A stretch of 64,000 nucleotides of DNA from Psychromonas algicola. GTDB taxonomy: Bacteria; Pseudomonadota; Gammaproteobacteria; Enterobacterales; Psychromonadaceae. Of the stretch, positions 56,689-64,000 are shown one piece after another (position 1 is the stretch's first letter; each line of letters starts with the position of its first letter). The DNA is taken from the NCBI RefSeq assembly GCF_004378355.1, contig NZ_SNUB01000007.1:1-64000 (forward strand), given 5' to 3'. The notes under the pieces were generated by a model. It was not told where the DNA came from. It made no database searches and saw nothing but the letters and a program-made list of their open reading frames with translations. A program made the position numbers and the translations under genes.

Positions 56689-59283
56689 TTAGAATTGATA
56701 CTGCACATCTAAGTGGCCATTGGTGTAGTTTTCATCGCTATTACTACCAGCACTTAATCCAACAGAAATATTAAAGTCGTTGTAATCGACCAGATTAAAA
56801 TCAACTCCCACAAATGGCGTGGTACCCGTACCGTTATCTGCACTGTAAGTAAGACTATTTCCATCAACACTTAAGCTGATATCTTCATCATTAGTATTTA
56901 ATGCGCTAATACCTGCGGTGAATGATGTATTCATATTTTCAGAGAAGTGATAAATAGTCGCTAACTGAATCGTTGCTCTTAATGACTGTAAATTACGACT
57001 ATCAACATCTAGGTCAGAAACAGTGGTTCCTGATTCTTTGTAGCTACTTAATTGAGCCAATGTTAAATCTAGACTTGCGGCAGGTTGAATCTCCACGTTA
57101 TCTACTACAATATAAGTCGAACTTGCTGTCACAGAAGGGCTTAGGTAAACGCTAGTGAAATCAGATTTTGCTGTTTCAGAGCCGTTTACATAACGTTTGT
57201 TATCATTAGTTGCGTAACCTGCTAGTAATGAAGAAGATATATCCATCCAACCTAATTTTTTACTGTAATAGGCGCCTGTATAAAAACTACTTGTTGTGTT
57301 TTCAAAGGAGTCAGTACTATCAGTTGTCGTATTCACAAGTCCTAGCATTAATCCCATACGGCTTTGTTGAAAATCTCTTTCATAACCTAACGTAAAACCA
57401 AGATGGTTTGTATCGTAAGCTGAGGCTGTATCGGTTGCTTCATGTGATAAGCTGCCACCAAAGACTTGAGACCAAAATACAGGAGCTTGCTCTTGATATA
57501 ACATACTTGGCGATAATTCGAGAGCCGCCGTTAATGGTGAAGTCGTTGGGTTATTATTTGTTAGCATACGTTGACGCGCAATACTGTGTATTGATGCTGT
57601 TGATGAGGCAAGGGCAGTAGAGCGAGAGGCTTCGTTTGCTGTATCTAGTGTCATAATACCGCTATCCGTTATGATACCTGTTCCACCTATGATATTAATA
57701 TTTTCAATCGTTTCTGTTACTGCTGTTAATGTCTGGTTGATGCCACTAGCGTAAACATTAAGTGTGTCGTTATCGGTCGTTCCACCTAAATCAATCCCAC
57801 CAATAATAGTTGAGCCAGCAAGTAGATTAACGGTTGTGTCGGTAAGATCAGAACCTAGAATTGCGTAGCCACCTTCGCCAGTTGCAGAGATAGTACCGCT
57901 GTTTGTAATTGTGGTGTTAGATTGATAATCGCTTAAATAAATTCCGTGCGCATCTTTACCTTCAACGAGTATGTTGCCCGTATTAGATATGATCGTACCA
58001 TCACCCTCTGATACATAAATACCGCTAGATTGTTCTCCCAATGTGGAAAGTGTTCCAGTGTTAGTGATATTAATATTTTGGTCAGAAACATAAATCGCAT
58101 GAGACGCAGAAGTAAAAGTACTTGAACCTGCTTCTGTTGAGATCGAGCCAGTGTTGGTAATGTCAGCAGAGTAACCATTGACATAAAGACCTTCGGCAGA
58201 AGTGCTTGAAGTGGTAATGGTTCCTGTATTGGTGAAATCTATGTAATCACCTATGAGCCATAATCCATCAGAGTTTCTGTAGGTGGTGGAGATCGAGCCA
58301 TTGTTAATAACGGTACTGTTGTCACCTGTCAATGCCATTGCATTGGCACCAAGGTCTGTTGTAAAAATGGAGCCATTGTTGGTGATTGTTGAGTTTTCAC
58401 CCGTTGATACAAAAGCGAGTGAATTGTAATAAATAGCGGAAATAGAGCCGTTATTGATAATAGTGGCATTGCCTCCATCGGAATAAAGAGCGTGGGCACT
58501 TCCACCAGAAGTAGAGATGTCGCCCGTATTGCTGATATTTGCATTTTCACCTATTGAATAAATACCGTAAGCGTCTGCTCCTGCCGTTTCTATGGTTCCG
58601 CTGTTGGTGATTGTATTGTTATCTCCATCTGCGTTTATACCGTAAGCATCTGCACCATTTGTAGTAATGATTCCACCGTTAGTGATGATGTTATTAATGC
58701 CGTCTGTTGCAATACCATGAGATAAGCTGCCACTACCTCCTGCACCAAAAGTTGTGATAGTGCCGCTATTGGTTATTTGATTCGAATCACCCGTAACACT
58801 TATTCCTTGTTCGCCTTCGTCGTTGGAGATCAGAATACTGCCACTATTAAGTATTGTGTTACTTTCACCTTCGACATAAATACCTGTTGAAAACTGATCA
58901 ACCATTTCGATTTCACCAGCATTAGTTACGCTGTTTTCATCACCTTCAAGGTAAAAACTAGAGAATAAGCCAGATAATTCATTATTATTTGTTAGGGAAT
59001 TATTGTTACCAATTGATCGGATACCGGTATGATTTGAGCTCATTGAACCATTGTTAGTTATTGTATTACTATCACCTGTTGTATCAATCGCTCTGCCTTG
59101 AAGAGTGCTTGTATTTATAGCTCCATTTTCTGTCACAGTAATCGAATCATCTCCATCGATTGTATTACCAGCGTTGCTTGTGGTTTCTGCAGTATCAATG
59201 ATAAATTCATCAGCCCAAACTATTGGAGTTAAGCTTGTGCCGATTGTTAGTAATATAATTGGTGTTGTTATTTTCTTAAACAT
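56689..59283 (-). CDS. Autotransporter (type Va) with repetitive passenger, paralogue 2
   Basis: An 864-residue paralogue of its downstream neighbour, with the same organisation: signal peptide (about 1-24), NSGTI-type repeats and a C-terminal barrel. The barrel is nearly identical to that of paralogue 1, and 287 bases (57104-57390 against 53584-53870) show no difference. The passenger is shorter and clearly diverged. The 277-bp spacer holds no recognised element. An AAAGG ribosome-binding site precedes the ATG. Both genes face the same way, so tandem duplication is likely. Confidence 0.88.
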   Translation of the reverse strand: MFKKITTPIILLTIGTSLTPIVWADEFIIDTAETTSNAGNTIDGDDSITVTENGAINTSTLQGRAIDTTGDSNTITNNGSMSSNHTGIRSIGNNNSLTNNNELSGLFSSFYLEGDENSVTNAGEIEMVDQFSTGIYVEGESNTILNSGSILISNDEGEQGISVTGDSNQITNSGTITTFGAGGSGSLSHGIATDGINNIITNGGIITTNGADAYGINADGDNNTITNSGTIETAGADAYGIYSIGENANISNTGDISTSGGSAHALYSDGGNATIINNGSISAIYYNSLAFVSTGENSTITNNGSIFTTDLGANAMALTGDNSTVINNGSISTTYRNSDGLWLIGDYIDFTNTGTITTSSTSAEGLYVNGYSADITNTGSISTEAGSSTFTSASHAIYVSDQNINITNTGTLSTLGEQSSGIYVSEGDGTIISNTGNILVEGKDAHGIYLSDYQSNTTITNSGTISATGEGGYAILGSDLTDTTVNLLAGSTIIGGIDLGGTTDNDTLNVYASGINQTLTAVTETIENINIIGGTGIITDSGIMTLDTANEASRSTALASSTASIHSIARQRMLTNNNPTTSPLTAALELSPSMLYQEQAPVFWSQVFGGSLSHEATDTASAYDTNHLGFTLGYERDFQQSRMGLMLGLVNTTTDSTDSFENTTSSFYTGAYYSKKLGWMDISSSLLAGYATNDNKRYVNGSETAKSDFTSVYLSPSVTASSTYIVVDNVEIQPAASLDLTLAQLSSYKESGTTVSDLDVDSRNLQSLRATIQLATIYHFSENMNTSFTAGISALNTNDEDISLSVDGNSLTYSADNGTGTTPFVGVDFNLVDYNDFNISVGLSAGSNSDENYTNGHLDVQYQF

Positions 59284-59995
59284 TTTTAACCTTTATCGTT
59301 TGACGCACTTTATTCGCTTTTGATGTGTAAAGTGAGTGCTTAAAATAAATTAACTTTAAAAGTACTTATCGTTTAATAAGTTAAATGTAATGAAGGCGTT
59401 TACTGAATTTATTTTTAATCCTGCCCAATACATTTTTTCTTTTATAAGTTACAAAGGTTCCTGTTTTGAATGGCTTAAAGGCTATTTTTTTTGCTTAGCA
59501 TAAATCGCTATTCATAAGGAATAGTAGAGGAGTCTATCTTGTAGACTTTGGCTTTTTAAGAAAAGCGCAAGGTTGTAATAAGAGTCGTATTTTTCAATAC
59601 CTGACGTCTCATTTACCAATACATTCAAGGAATGTGAAATTGGCAGGGGTGTTAGCAGTAATTTATCTTGTCTGGTTTTATTATGTGTTTGCTGTTTAGC
59701 TGAGACATAAAGGACATATAAATTATGGTCGTCATTATAACTACGTTTAATTAAAATACAAGTCTGTACTTTAATGAAAGTACAGACTTGTATCTTTTTT
59801 GATTGGTATCATTTTAAATGAATAATGTTTTTTCTTGTTTTCACTCGAATAATAATTACAACTACTTTGTATAAAGGAAGGGCTAGGTTTATCTTCAGCG
59901 AATAAAATGAATTGGTTTTGAAGAAAAAAGAAAAATATCATTCATCACAAATGGCAGACTTATTAAATATTATTTGTGCGATTCTTTTACATGCT
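59284..59995. other. 712-bp gap with possible small transcription unit
   Basis: No protein longer than about 60 residues is credible. On the plus strand a 21-codon hydrophobic frame (59634-59699), a 9-codon frame with AAGGA upstream (59726-59755), and a perfect hairpin terminator (59756-59800) follow one another. The promoter region of paralogue 2 is presumably at 59300-59460. Confidence 0.5.
59756..59800 (+). terminator. Perfect hairpin terminator with no assigned upstream gene
   Basis: ATACAAGTCTGTACTTT (59756-59772) pairs perfectly with AAAGTACAGACTTGTAT (59777-59793) across an AATG loop, followed by CTTTTTT. Its strength contrasts with the absence of an annotated plus-strand gene before it. 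The AAAA before the stem might let it act weakly on minus-strand transcripts from the NUDIX gene. Confidence 0.82.
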
Positions 59996-60709
59996 TTACA
60001 AAAACACTTCACCGGGTTTGCTGAGTTTAAGTGGGTTAGGTTTTAGTTGGGAATATTCACCATTTACTACAGCTTTAACAACTATTTTATTATAAGGGTA
60101 GACATCATCACATGCTAAAAACTCAGCTACATCTATCCATTTTGCATCGACTATTTCAGATGAATCATGAATATTAATGTCAGTGCTTATATTTTTTGCA
60201 GTACAGACAATATATAAGTTTTGTTCGCCAAATTGCCCCTTTAAGAAGTGACCAATATTAATAATAGATTCGAAGGTCACTTTTACGCCTGTCTCTTCAT
60301 AAACTTCTCTAACTAATGCTTTTTCAATGGTTTCATGTGGATCAATATGCCCGCCAGGTAGCTTATAGCCAATAGAAAACCTGTCCTTTATAACTAATAG
60401 TTTCCCTTCATTCAGAACAACAGCGCCTACACCAGTATTGAAATTCATTGCGTTAGGAACAATAGGATTGGCAATTAGCTTTTTAACAAGCATCACATGG
60501 TTTTCAATACAGTGATGAAACTGAAAGTCTAATTCAGCTAAAATGGGAATAAATTTCGCTTGAAGTGGCGGGAGCTTTATCCATAATAATTTTTTGTCGG
60601 TTAACTCATTAAGCAATTTGTTTAATGCTTGTTGGAATTCAATGATTGATTCAGGCAAAGCTGTATTATCGATGGTGACGCCTTGATATCTATCTTCAAT
60701 TATTTTCAT
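59996..60709 (-). CDS. NUDIX hydrolase with pre-nudix domain (NUDT6-like)
   Basis: A 237-residue protein. The first 85 or so residues (DRYQGVTIDNTALPESIIEFQQALNKLL) form a pre-nudix acyltransferase-like domain; the NUDIX box GGHIDPHETIEKALVREVYEETGV follows at about 128-151. The layout matches eukaryotic NUDT6 and plant NUDT2/7 proteins, which hydrolyse ADP-ribose or NADH. The substrate here is not known. It stands alone, upstream of a gap and downstream of the response-regulator gene. Confidence 0.85.
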   Translation of the reverse strand: MKIIEDRYQGVTIDNTALPESIIEFQQALNKLLNELTDKKLLWIKLPPLQAKFIPILAELDFQFHHCIENHVMLVKKLIANPIVPNAMNFNTGVGAVVLNEGKLLVIKDRFSIGYKLPGGHIDPHETIEKALVREVYEETGVKVTFESIINIGHFLKGQFGEQNLYIVCTAKNISTDINIHDSSEIVDAKWIDVAEFLACDDVYPYNKIVVKAVVNGEYSQLKPNPLKLSKPGEVFL

Positions 60710-60855
60710 TAATAAATCGCTTGAGCTGATGAGTGGTTTAAAAGAGTGTTTTTACGGAGATAAGTTCACTTAGTTTTAGGAATTTAAAACCGTTAATTTA
60801 TTCGCTTAGACTATCATATTAAACTTATGCTAAAAGCTTTATATCGTTTGAATTA

Positions 60856-61500
60856 TTACTCTTCTATTAAACCATGGTTAATTGCATAACGAACGAGATC
60901 CACAAGACAATCTATATTGAGCTTACTCTTAATGTTGCGTCTATGCGCATCAACCGTTCTAAAGCTGATATTTAATTCCCTTGCTATTTCTTTGCTTGAT
61001 AAGCCTTGCGCAACTAATGAAAGGATAACTTGTTCTCTTGTGGTTAATTTATCGTTTTCTAGTTTGGCTGGGTTTTCAATTAATGTCTTAGCAATTGAAC
61101 TGCTAAAATGTGTGTTACCTTTCGCGACGGCTTTAATCGCATAATAGACTTCTTCTGAAGAGGTATCTTTCAATACATAACCAGAAGCACCTGCTTGGAT
61201 AGCACTACGTACAAATTCTGCGCTATCATGCATAGAAAAAATCAATACTTTAGTATCAGGTAATTGTTCGGTAATGATTTCAGTGGCATCAATCCCATTC
61301 ATAGAGGGCATACTGACATCCATTAAAATCACATCGGGTTTTAACTCTATAGCTTTAGCTAATGCCGTTTCGCCATCATTACTCACACCTAGCACTTCAA
61401 TATCATCATAATAGGAAAAACAGGCTAATAAACCTCCTTGTACCATTGGATGATCGTCGACTAGTAATAATGATATTTTATCTTCTTTTCCTTGAATCAT
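60856..61500 (-). CDS. NarL/FixJ-type response regulator
   Basis: A 214-residue regulator. The receiver (about 8-125) has LLLVDDHPMV and the phospho-acceptor Asp61 in VILMDVSMP. The LuxR-type helix-turn-helix (about 148-205) has LTTREQVILSLVAQGLSSKEIARELNISFRTVDAHRRNI. The gene starts 14 bases after the histidine kinase, so the two form one operon and presumably one phosphorelay. Palindromes upstream of the divergent dctP are candidate targets. Confidence 0.92.
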   Translation of the reverse strand: MIQGKEDKISLLLVDDHPMVQGGLLACFSYYDDIEVLGVSNDGETALAKAIELKPDVILMDVSMPSMNGIDATEIITEQLPDTKVLIFSMHDSAEFVRSAIQAGASGYVLKDTSSEEVYYAIKAVAKGNTHFSSSIAKTLIENPAKLENDKLTTREQVILSLVAQGLSSKEIARELNISFRTVDAHRRNIKSKLNIDCLVDLVRYAINHGLIEE

Positions 61501-61514
61501 AGAGTTATCCGTAT

Positions 61515-62933
61515 TTATTTTGCTTTTATATTGGCATCATTAAAATGATTTACAAAGCTAGCCGTCGGTATTTTCACTGTAAGTACCGTCCCCACATCAG
61601 AGGATTCAACATCAAGGGTTCCTAAATGATGTTCGACACGCTCAACTAAATTTCTTAAGCCTATTCCATTGTTATTGTTTGTTTCTTCAACATCAAAACC
61701 AATACCATCATCTTTTATCATCATGGTTAGCCAAGTGTTATTAATGGAAATTTCAATTAATATATTCCGTGCATTAGCGTGTTTTTGAATGTTAGTTAGT
61801 GACTCTTGAACCACCCTAAAAAGCGTCGTGTTAATAAAGTCAGGTAATAGTTTTCGTAATACAGGTTTAATCACTTTCACTTTTACATTGGTACGTTTAG
61901 AAAAATCACTGGCTATCGATTCAATGGCATCAGACAAACCTAATTCATCTAGTATTTGTGGGTGCATATGATGCGATATTCTTCTGACTTCTTGAATGGC
62001 TACTTTTAAACTTTCTTCTGCCTGTATCAATGGTGCTGGCTTTTCTTGTTTATTTTTAGAAATAAACATAGAGGTTGCTTCAAGAGAGTATTTAATTGAC
62101 ACTAAAATTTGAATGATGCCATCGTGAAGTTCTCTTGCAATATGTCTATTTTCCTCTTCTTGCACATCAATCACACGTTGACCTAACTGGCTTATTTTTT
62201 CCTCTGCTCGTTTTTTATGATTTAAGTTAACTGCAAAACCAAATAAAAAGATAAAAAAGATAGAAGAAAGCGCCACTATTAAGATGATCTGCTTAGTGTT
62301 ATTTAAATGATTGTTAATTTCTTTTTGTAGATGACCTAATTGTTCATAGACATCGTCCAGATAGACGCCCGTGCCTAACATCCATTTCCACTTGTCACTA
62401 TAAACCGAATAAGAAAGTTTTAGTTCTTTGTCATTTTCTGAAGGTTTAAGCCAGTTATAGCGGTAAAATCCACCACCTTCATGGGCTCTTTGTAATAGAA
62501 TTTGAATGGTTTTATCACCATTATCGTCTTCTAAATCCCACCAACTTTTCCCTACTCGATCGGGTTGTTTAGGATGCACAATAGCAACGGCTTGATCATC
62601 ATAAATAAAGAAGTAACCGTCTTCATCGTTATAAAGCATATTCTTAAACATCTCTTCAACAACTTGCTGATTACTTTCACTGTTTAAACCATGCATATGC
62701 TCAACGGATGATAGAGCAATGGCGGTATAATTCTTAAGTTCTTGCTCTTTTTGTGAAATCAAAAAGGTTTCTAAGGTTTGTACGTTATTTTCTGACAGCT
62801 CACGGTATTGATTTGTGACTAAATAATAGGTGATCACTGCAGTTAGAATCACTTGTATTACAGAGATATAAAGCATTCTTAACGGTATTGTCATCGCAAT
62901 AACCCTCAGTTTATTTAAAAAGTTGCTCATCAT
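61515..62933 (-). CDS. Sensor histidine kinase with Cache domain (NarX/DegS-type)
   Basis: A 472-residue inner-membrane kinase. Two transmembrane helices (about 21-40 and 214-236) bracket a periplasmic Cache-type sensor, with DGYFFIYDDQAVAIVHP and WKWMLGTGVYLDDVYEQL. The HisKA_3 region has the phospho-accepting His270 in ARELHDGIIQILVSIKYSLE; the ATPase has DDGIGFD and NNGIGLRNLVERVEHHLG. Cache domains of this sort often bind small carboxylates. Divergence from a TRAP binding protein suggests it senses the transported acid. A second ATG at 62930 is possible. Confidence 0.9.
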   Translation of the reverse strand: MMSNFLNKLRVIAMTIPLRMLYISVIQVILTAVITYYLVTNQYRELSENNVQTLETFLISQKEQELKNYTAIALSSVEHMHGLNSESNQQVVEEMFKNMLYNDEDGYFFIYDDQAVAIVHPKQPDRVGKSWWDLEDDNGDKTIQILLQRAHEGGGFYRYNWLKPSENDKELKLSYSVYSDKWKWMLGTGVYLDDVYEQLGHLQKEINNHLNNTKQIILIVALSSIFFIFLFGFAVNLNHKKRAEEKISQLGQRVIDVQEEENRHIARELHDGIIQILVSIKYSLEATSMFISKNKQEKPAPLIQAEESLKVAIQEVRRISHHMHPQILDELGLSDAIESIASDFSKRTNVKVKVIKPVLRKLLPDFINTTLFRVVQESLTNIQKHANARNILIEISINNTWLTMMIKDDGIGFDVEETNNNNGIGLRNLVERVEHHLGTLDVESSDVGTVLTVKIPTASFVNHFNDANIKAK

Positions 62934-62970
62934 TACAAAATTTCTATTGCTTATCCATTTGACTAATCAC

Positions 62971-63062
62971 CTAGGTATAAATACCTAGTTAGCTTTGCCT
63001 AGCCGATTAGGTGTTAGTACGAATAGTTTCTATTTCACTATTTTGCGATAGTGGATAGTGAA
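62971..63062. promoter_or_regulatory. Palindromes between kinase and dctP (candidate operator)
   Basis: CTAGGTAT-AA-ATACCTAG (62971-62988) is a perfect palindrome. A further TTAGGTG half-site is at about 63007-63013. A second set, CACTAT and ATAGTG (63036-63053), is repeated as ATAGTGAA at 63055-63062. They occupy the shared promoter region, so binding by the adjacent NarL-type regulator is a reasonable inference. Confidence 0.5.
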
Positions 63063-63111
63063 TAAGAAAGCAGGCATTTTGACTCTGCTAATAGACTAGA
63101 TGGAACTAACT

Positions 63112-64000
63112 ATGTTTAAGAAATCACTACTCAAGGCACTTGTTGTGTCGGTTGTGTTTACCGGTTTTGCAAGTATTGCAAATGCGGCCGATGATAATAA
63201 AAAAGTAAGATGGCGTTTAGCAGAAACTTGGGGACCTAACTTCCCAATCTTTGGTGACGCTCCAAAAAATATGGCGCGATTAGTTAAAGAAATGTCTAAT
63301 GGCCGTTTCACTATCCGAATTGATTCTGCAAACAAACATAAATCACCTTTTGGCGTGTTCGACTTTGTAAAACAAGGTCAATATCAAATGGGGCACTCTG
63401 CGTCATATTATTGGAAAGGCAAAGATTTTAATACGCAGTTCTTCACAACTCTTCCATTTGGCATGATTGCAACAGAGCAATATGCTTGGTTTTATCACGG
63501 TGGTGGTATGGAGTTAATGGATTCTGTTTACGCACCTTATGGCTTGATGTCATTCCCTGGTGGTAACACGGGTAATCAAATGGGCGGTTGGTTCCGTAAA
63601 GAAATCAATACTGTAGAAGATCTTCAAGGTCTGAAAATGCGTATTCCTGGTTTTGCTGGCGAAGTATTAGCTAAGCTTGGCGCTAAACCAACTAATATCC
63701 CATCTGGAGAACTTTATACAGCCTTAGAGCGTAATACTATTGATGCATTAGAGTGGGTTGGTCCTTCTTTAGATTTACGTATGGGCTTCCATAAAATTGC
63801 TCCGTATTATTATACTGGATGGCATGAGCCTGCAACAGAATTACAATTCTTAGTTAATCCTAAAGCTTACAATGAATTACCAGAAGATTTACAAGCGATT
63901 CTGAAAGCTGCAATGAAATTGGCCGCCTACGATATGTTGACGCAATCTACGCATGAAAGTGCTAAGAACTTAGCGGCGATTCAAAAAGACTATCCAAATG
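63112..64000 (+). CDS. dctP: TRAP transporter substrate-binding protein (DctP type), cut by window end
   Basis: An open frame of 296 codons running off the window. The signal peptide (about 1-26, ending ANA) is followed by a TRAP binding domain: RWRLAETWGPNFPIFGDAP, QMGHSASYYWKGKD, and the carboxylate-contacting Arg in LKMRIPGFAGEVLAKLGA. Family members of this branch bind keto acids or dicarboxylates. The membrane subunits DctQ and DctM presumably follow outside. It is divergent from the two-component system, with palindromes between them. The gene symbol is by family, not by substrate. Confidence 0.88.
   Translation, partial: MFKKSLLKALVVSVVFTGFASIANAADDNKKVRWRLAETWGPNFPIFGDAPKNMARLVKEMSNGRFTIRIDSANKHKSPFGVFDFVKQGQYQMGHSASYYWKGKDFNTQFFTTLPFGMIATEQYAWFYHGGGMELMDSVYAPYGLMSFPGGNTGNQMGGWFRKEINTVEDLQGLKMRIPGFAGEVLAKLGAKPTNIPSGELYTALERNTIDALEWVGPSLDLRMGFHKIAPYYYTGWHEPATELQFLVNPKAYNELPEDLQAILKAAMKLAAYDMLTQSTHESAKNLAAIQKDYPN

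Noticed and set aside
53169-59283. CRISPR-like repetition in the autotransporter passengers
   Set aside because: Repeats are coding, imperfect, about 70-78 bp long without spacers, and keep one frame throughout.

Overview
The window is about 64 kb of AT-rich chromosome from a marine gammaproteobacterium. Gene content and order (grcA, ung, rsmE-gshB-yqgE-ruvX, lptD-surA-pdxA-rsmA-apaH with folA, the long-type dapD, trpEGD(CF)BA with a yciB neighbour, rnm-yciO-rluB, cmoAB, aspS, a TRAP transporter) fit the Vibrionales/Alteromonadales group. A Psychromonas-like organism is my best guess; that is inference, since no rRNA or other phylogenetic marker lies here. I found no rRNA, tRNA, CRISPR array or prophage.

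Layout. 1-290: 3' end of an IS4-type transposase. 309-3340: anaerobic stress protein grcA with an FNR box, ung, a hemerythrin-like protein and a 2OG-Fe(II) oxygenase. 3442-9275: an accessory stretch with a peroxiredoxin-like protein, a small membrane protein, yqfB, a degenerate CYTH protein, an LprI-like protein, an archaeal-type IMP cyclohydrolase (PurO), and a compact DUF3087/LysE/ABM/MazG operon. 9402-12338: ruvX, yqgE, gshB, rsmE. 12565-15188: a MetF-like protein, the yjjPB exporter pair and a SEC-C protein. 15296-24824: DUF2333, folA, and the outer-membrane biogenesis and maintenance operon lptD-surA-pdxA-rsmA-apaH (no apaG), then djlA and a DUF2937 protein. 25018-33772: dapD, yciB and the complete trp operon, with a readable leader peptide and attenuator. 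33773-37263: rnm, yciO, rluB, galU. 37349-47304: an ABC exporter, a DUF3943 outer-membrane protein, a soluble two-PAS chemotaxis transducer, a CPA1 antiporter, nudL, cmoB and cmoA. 47472-53083: aspS, a DUF3581 protein, divergent queC and queE, and an AEC transporter. 53169-59283: two tandem autotransporters with nearly identical barrels and different passengers. 59284-64000: a gene-poor gap, a NUDIX protein, and a two-component system divergent from a TRAP dicarboxylate-type binding protein cut by the window end.

Most genes are ordinary housekeeping. The most unusual items are: the CYTH protein, which keeps the phosphate-binding basic residues but has lost most metal-binding acidic ones; the autotransporter pair; PurO in a bacterial accessory cluster; small dispersed inverted-repeat elements with ATACCAAT ends at 2544, 49352 and possibly 52032; a possible small-peptide or sRNA unit ending in a perfect hairpin terminator at 59756; and palindromes between the two-component system and dctP. 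I saw no convincing new multi-gene system.
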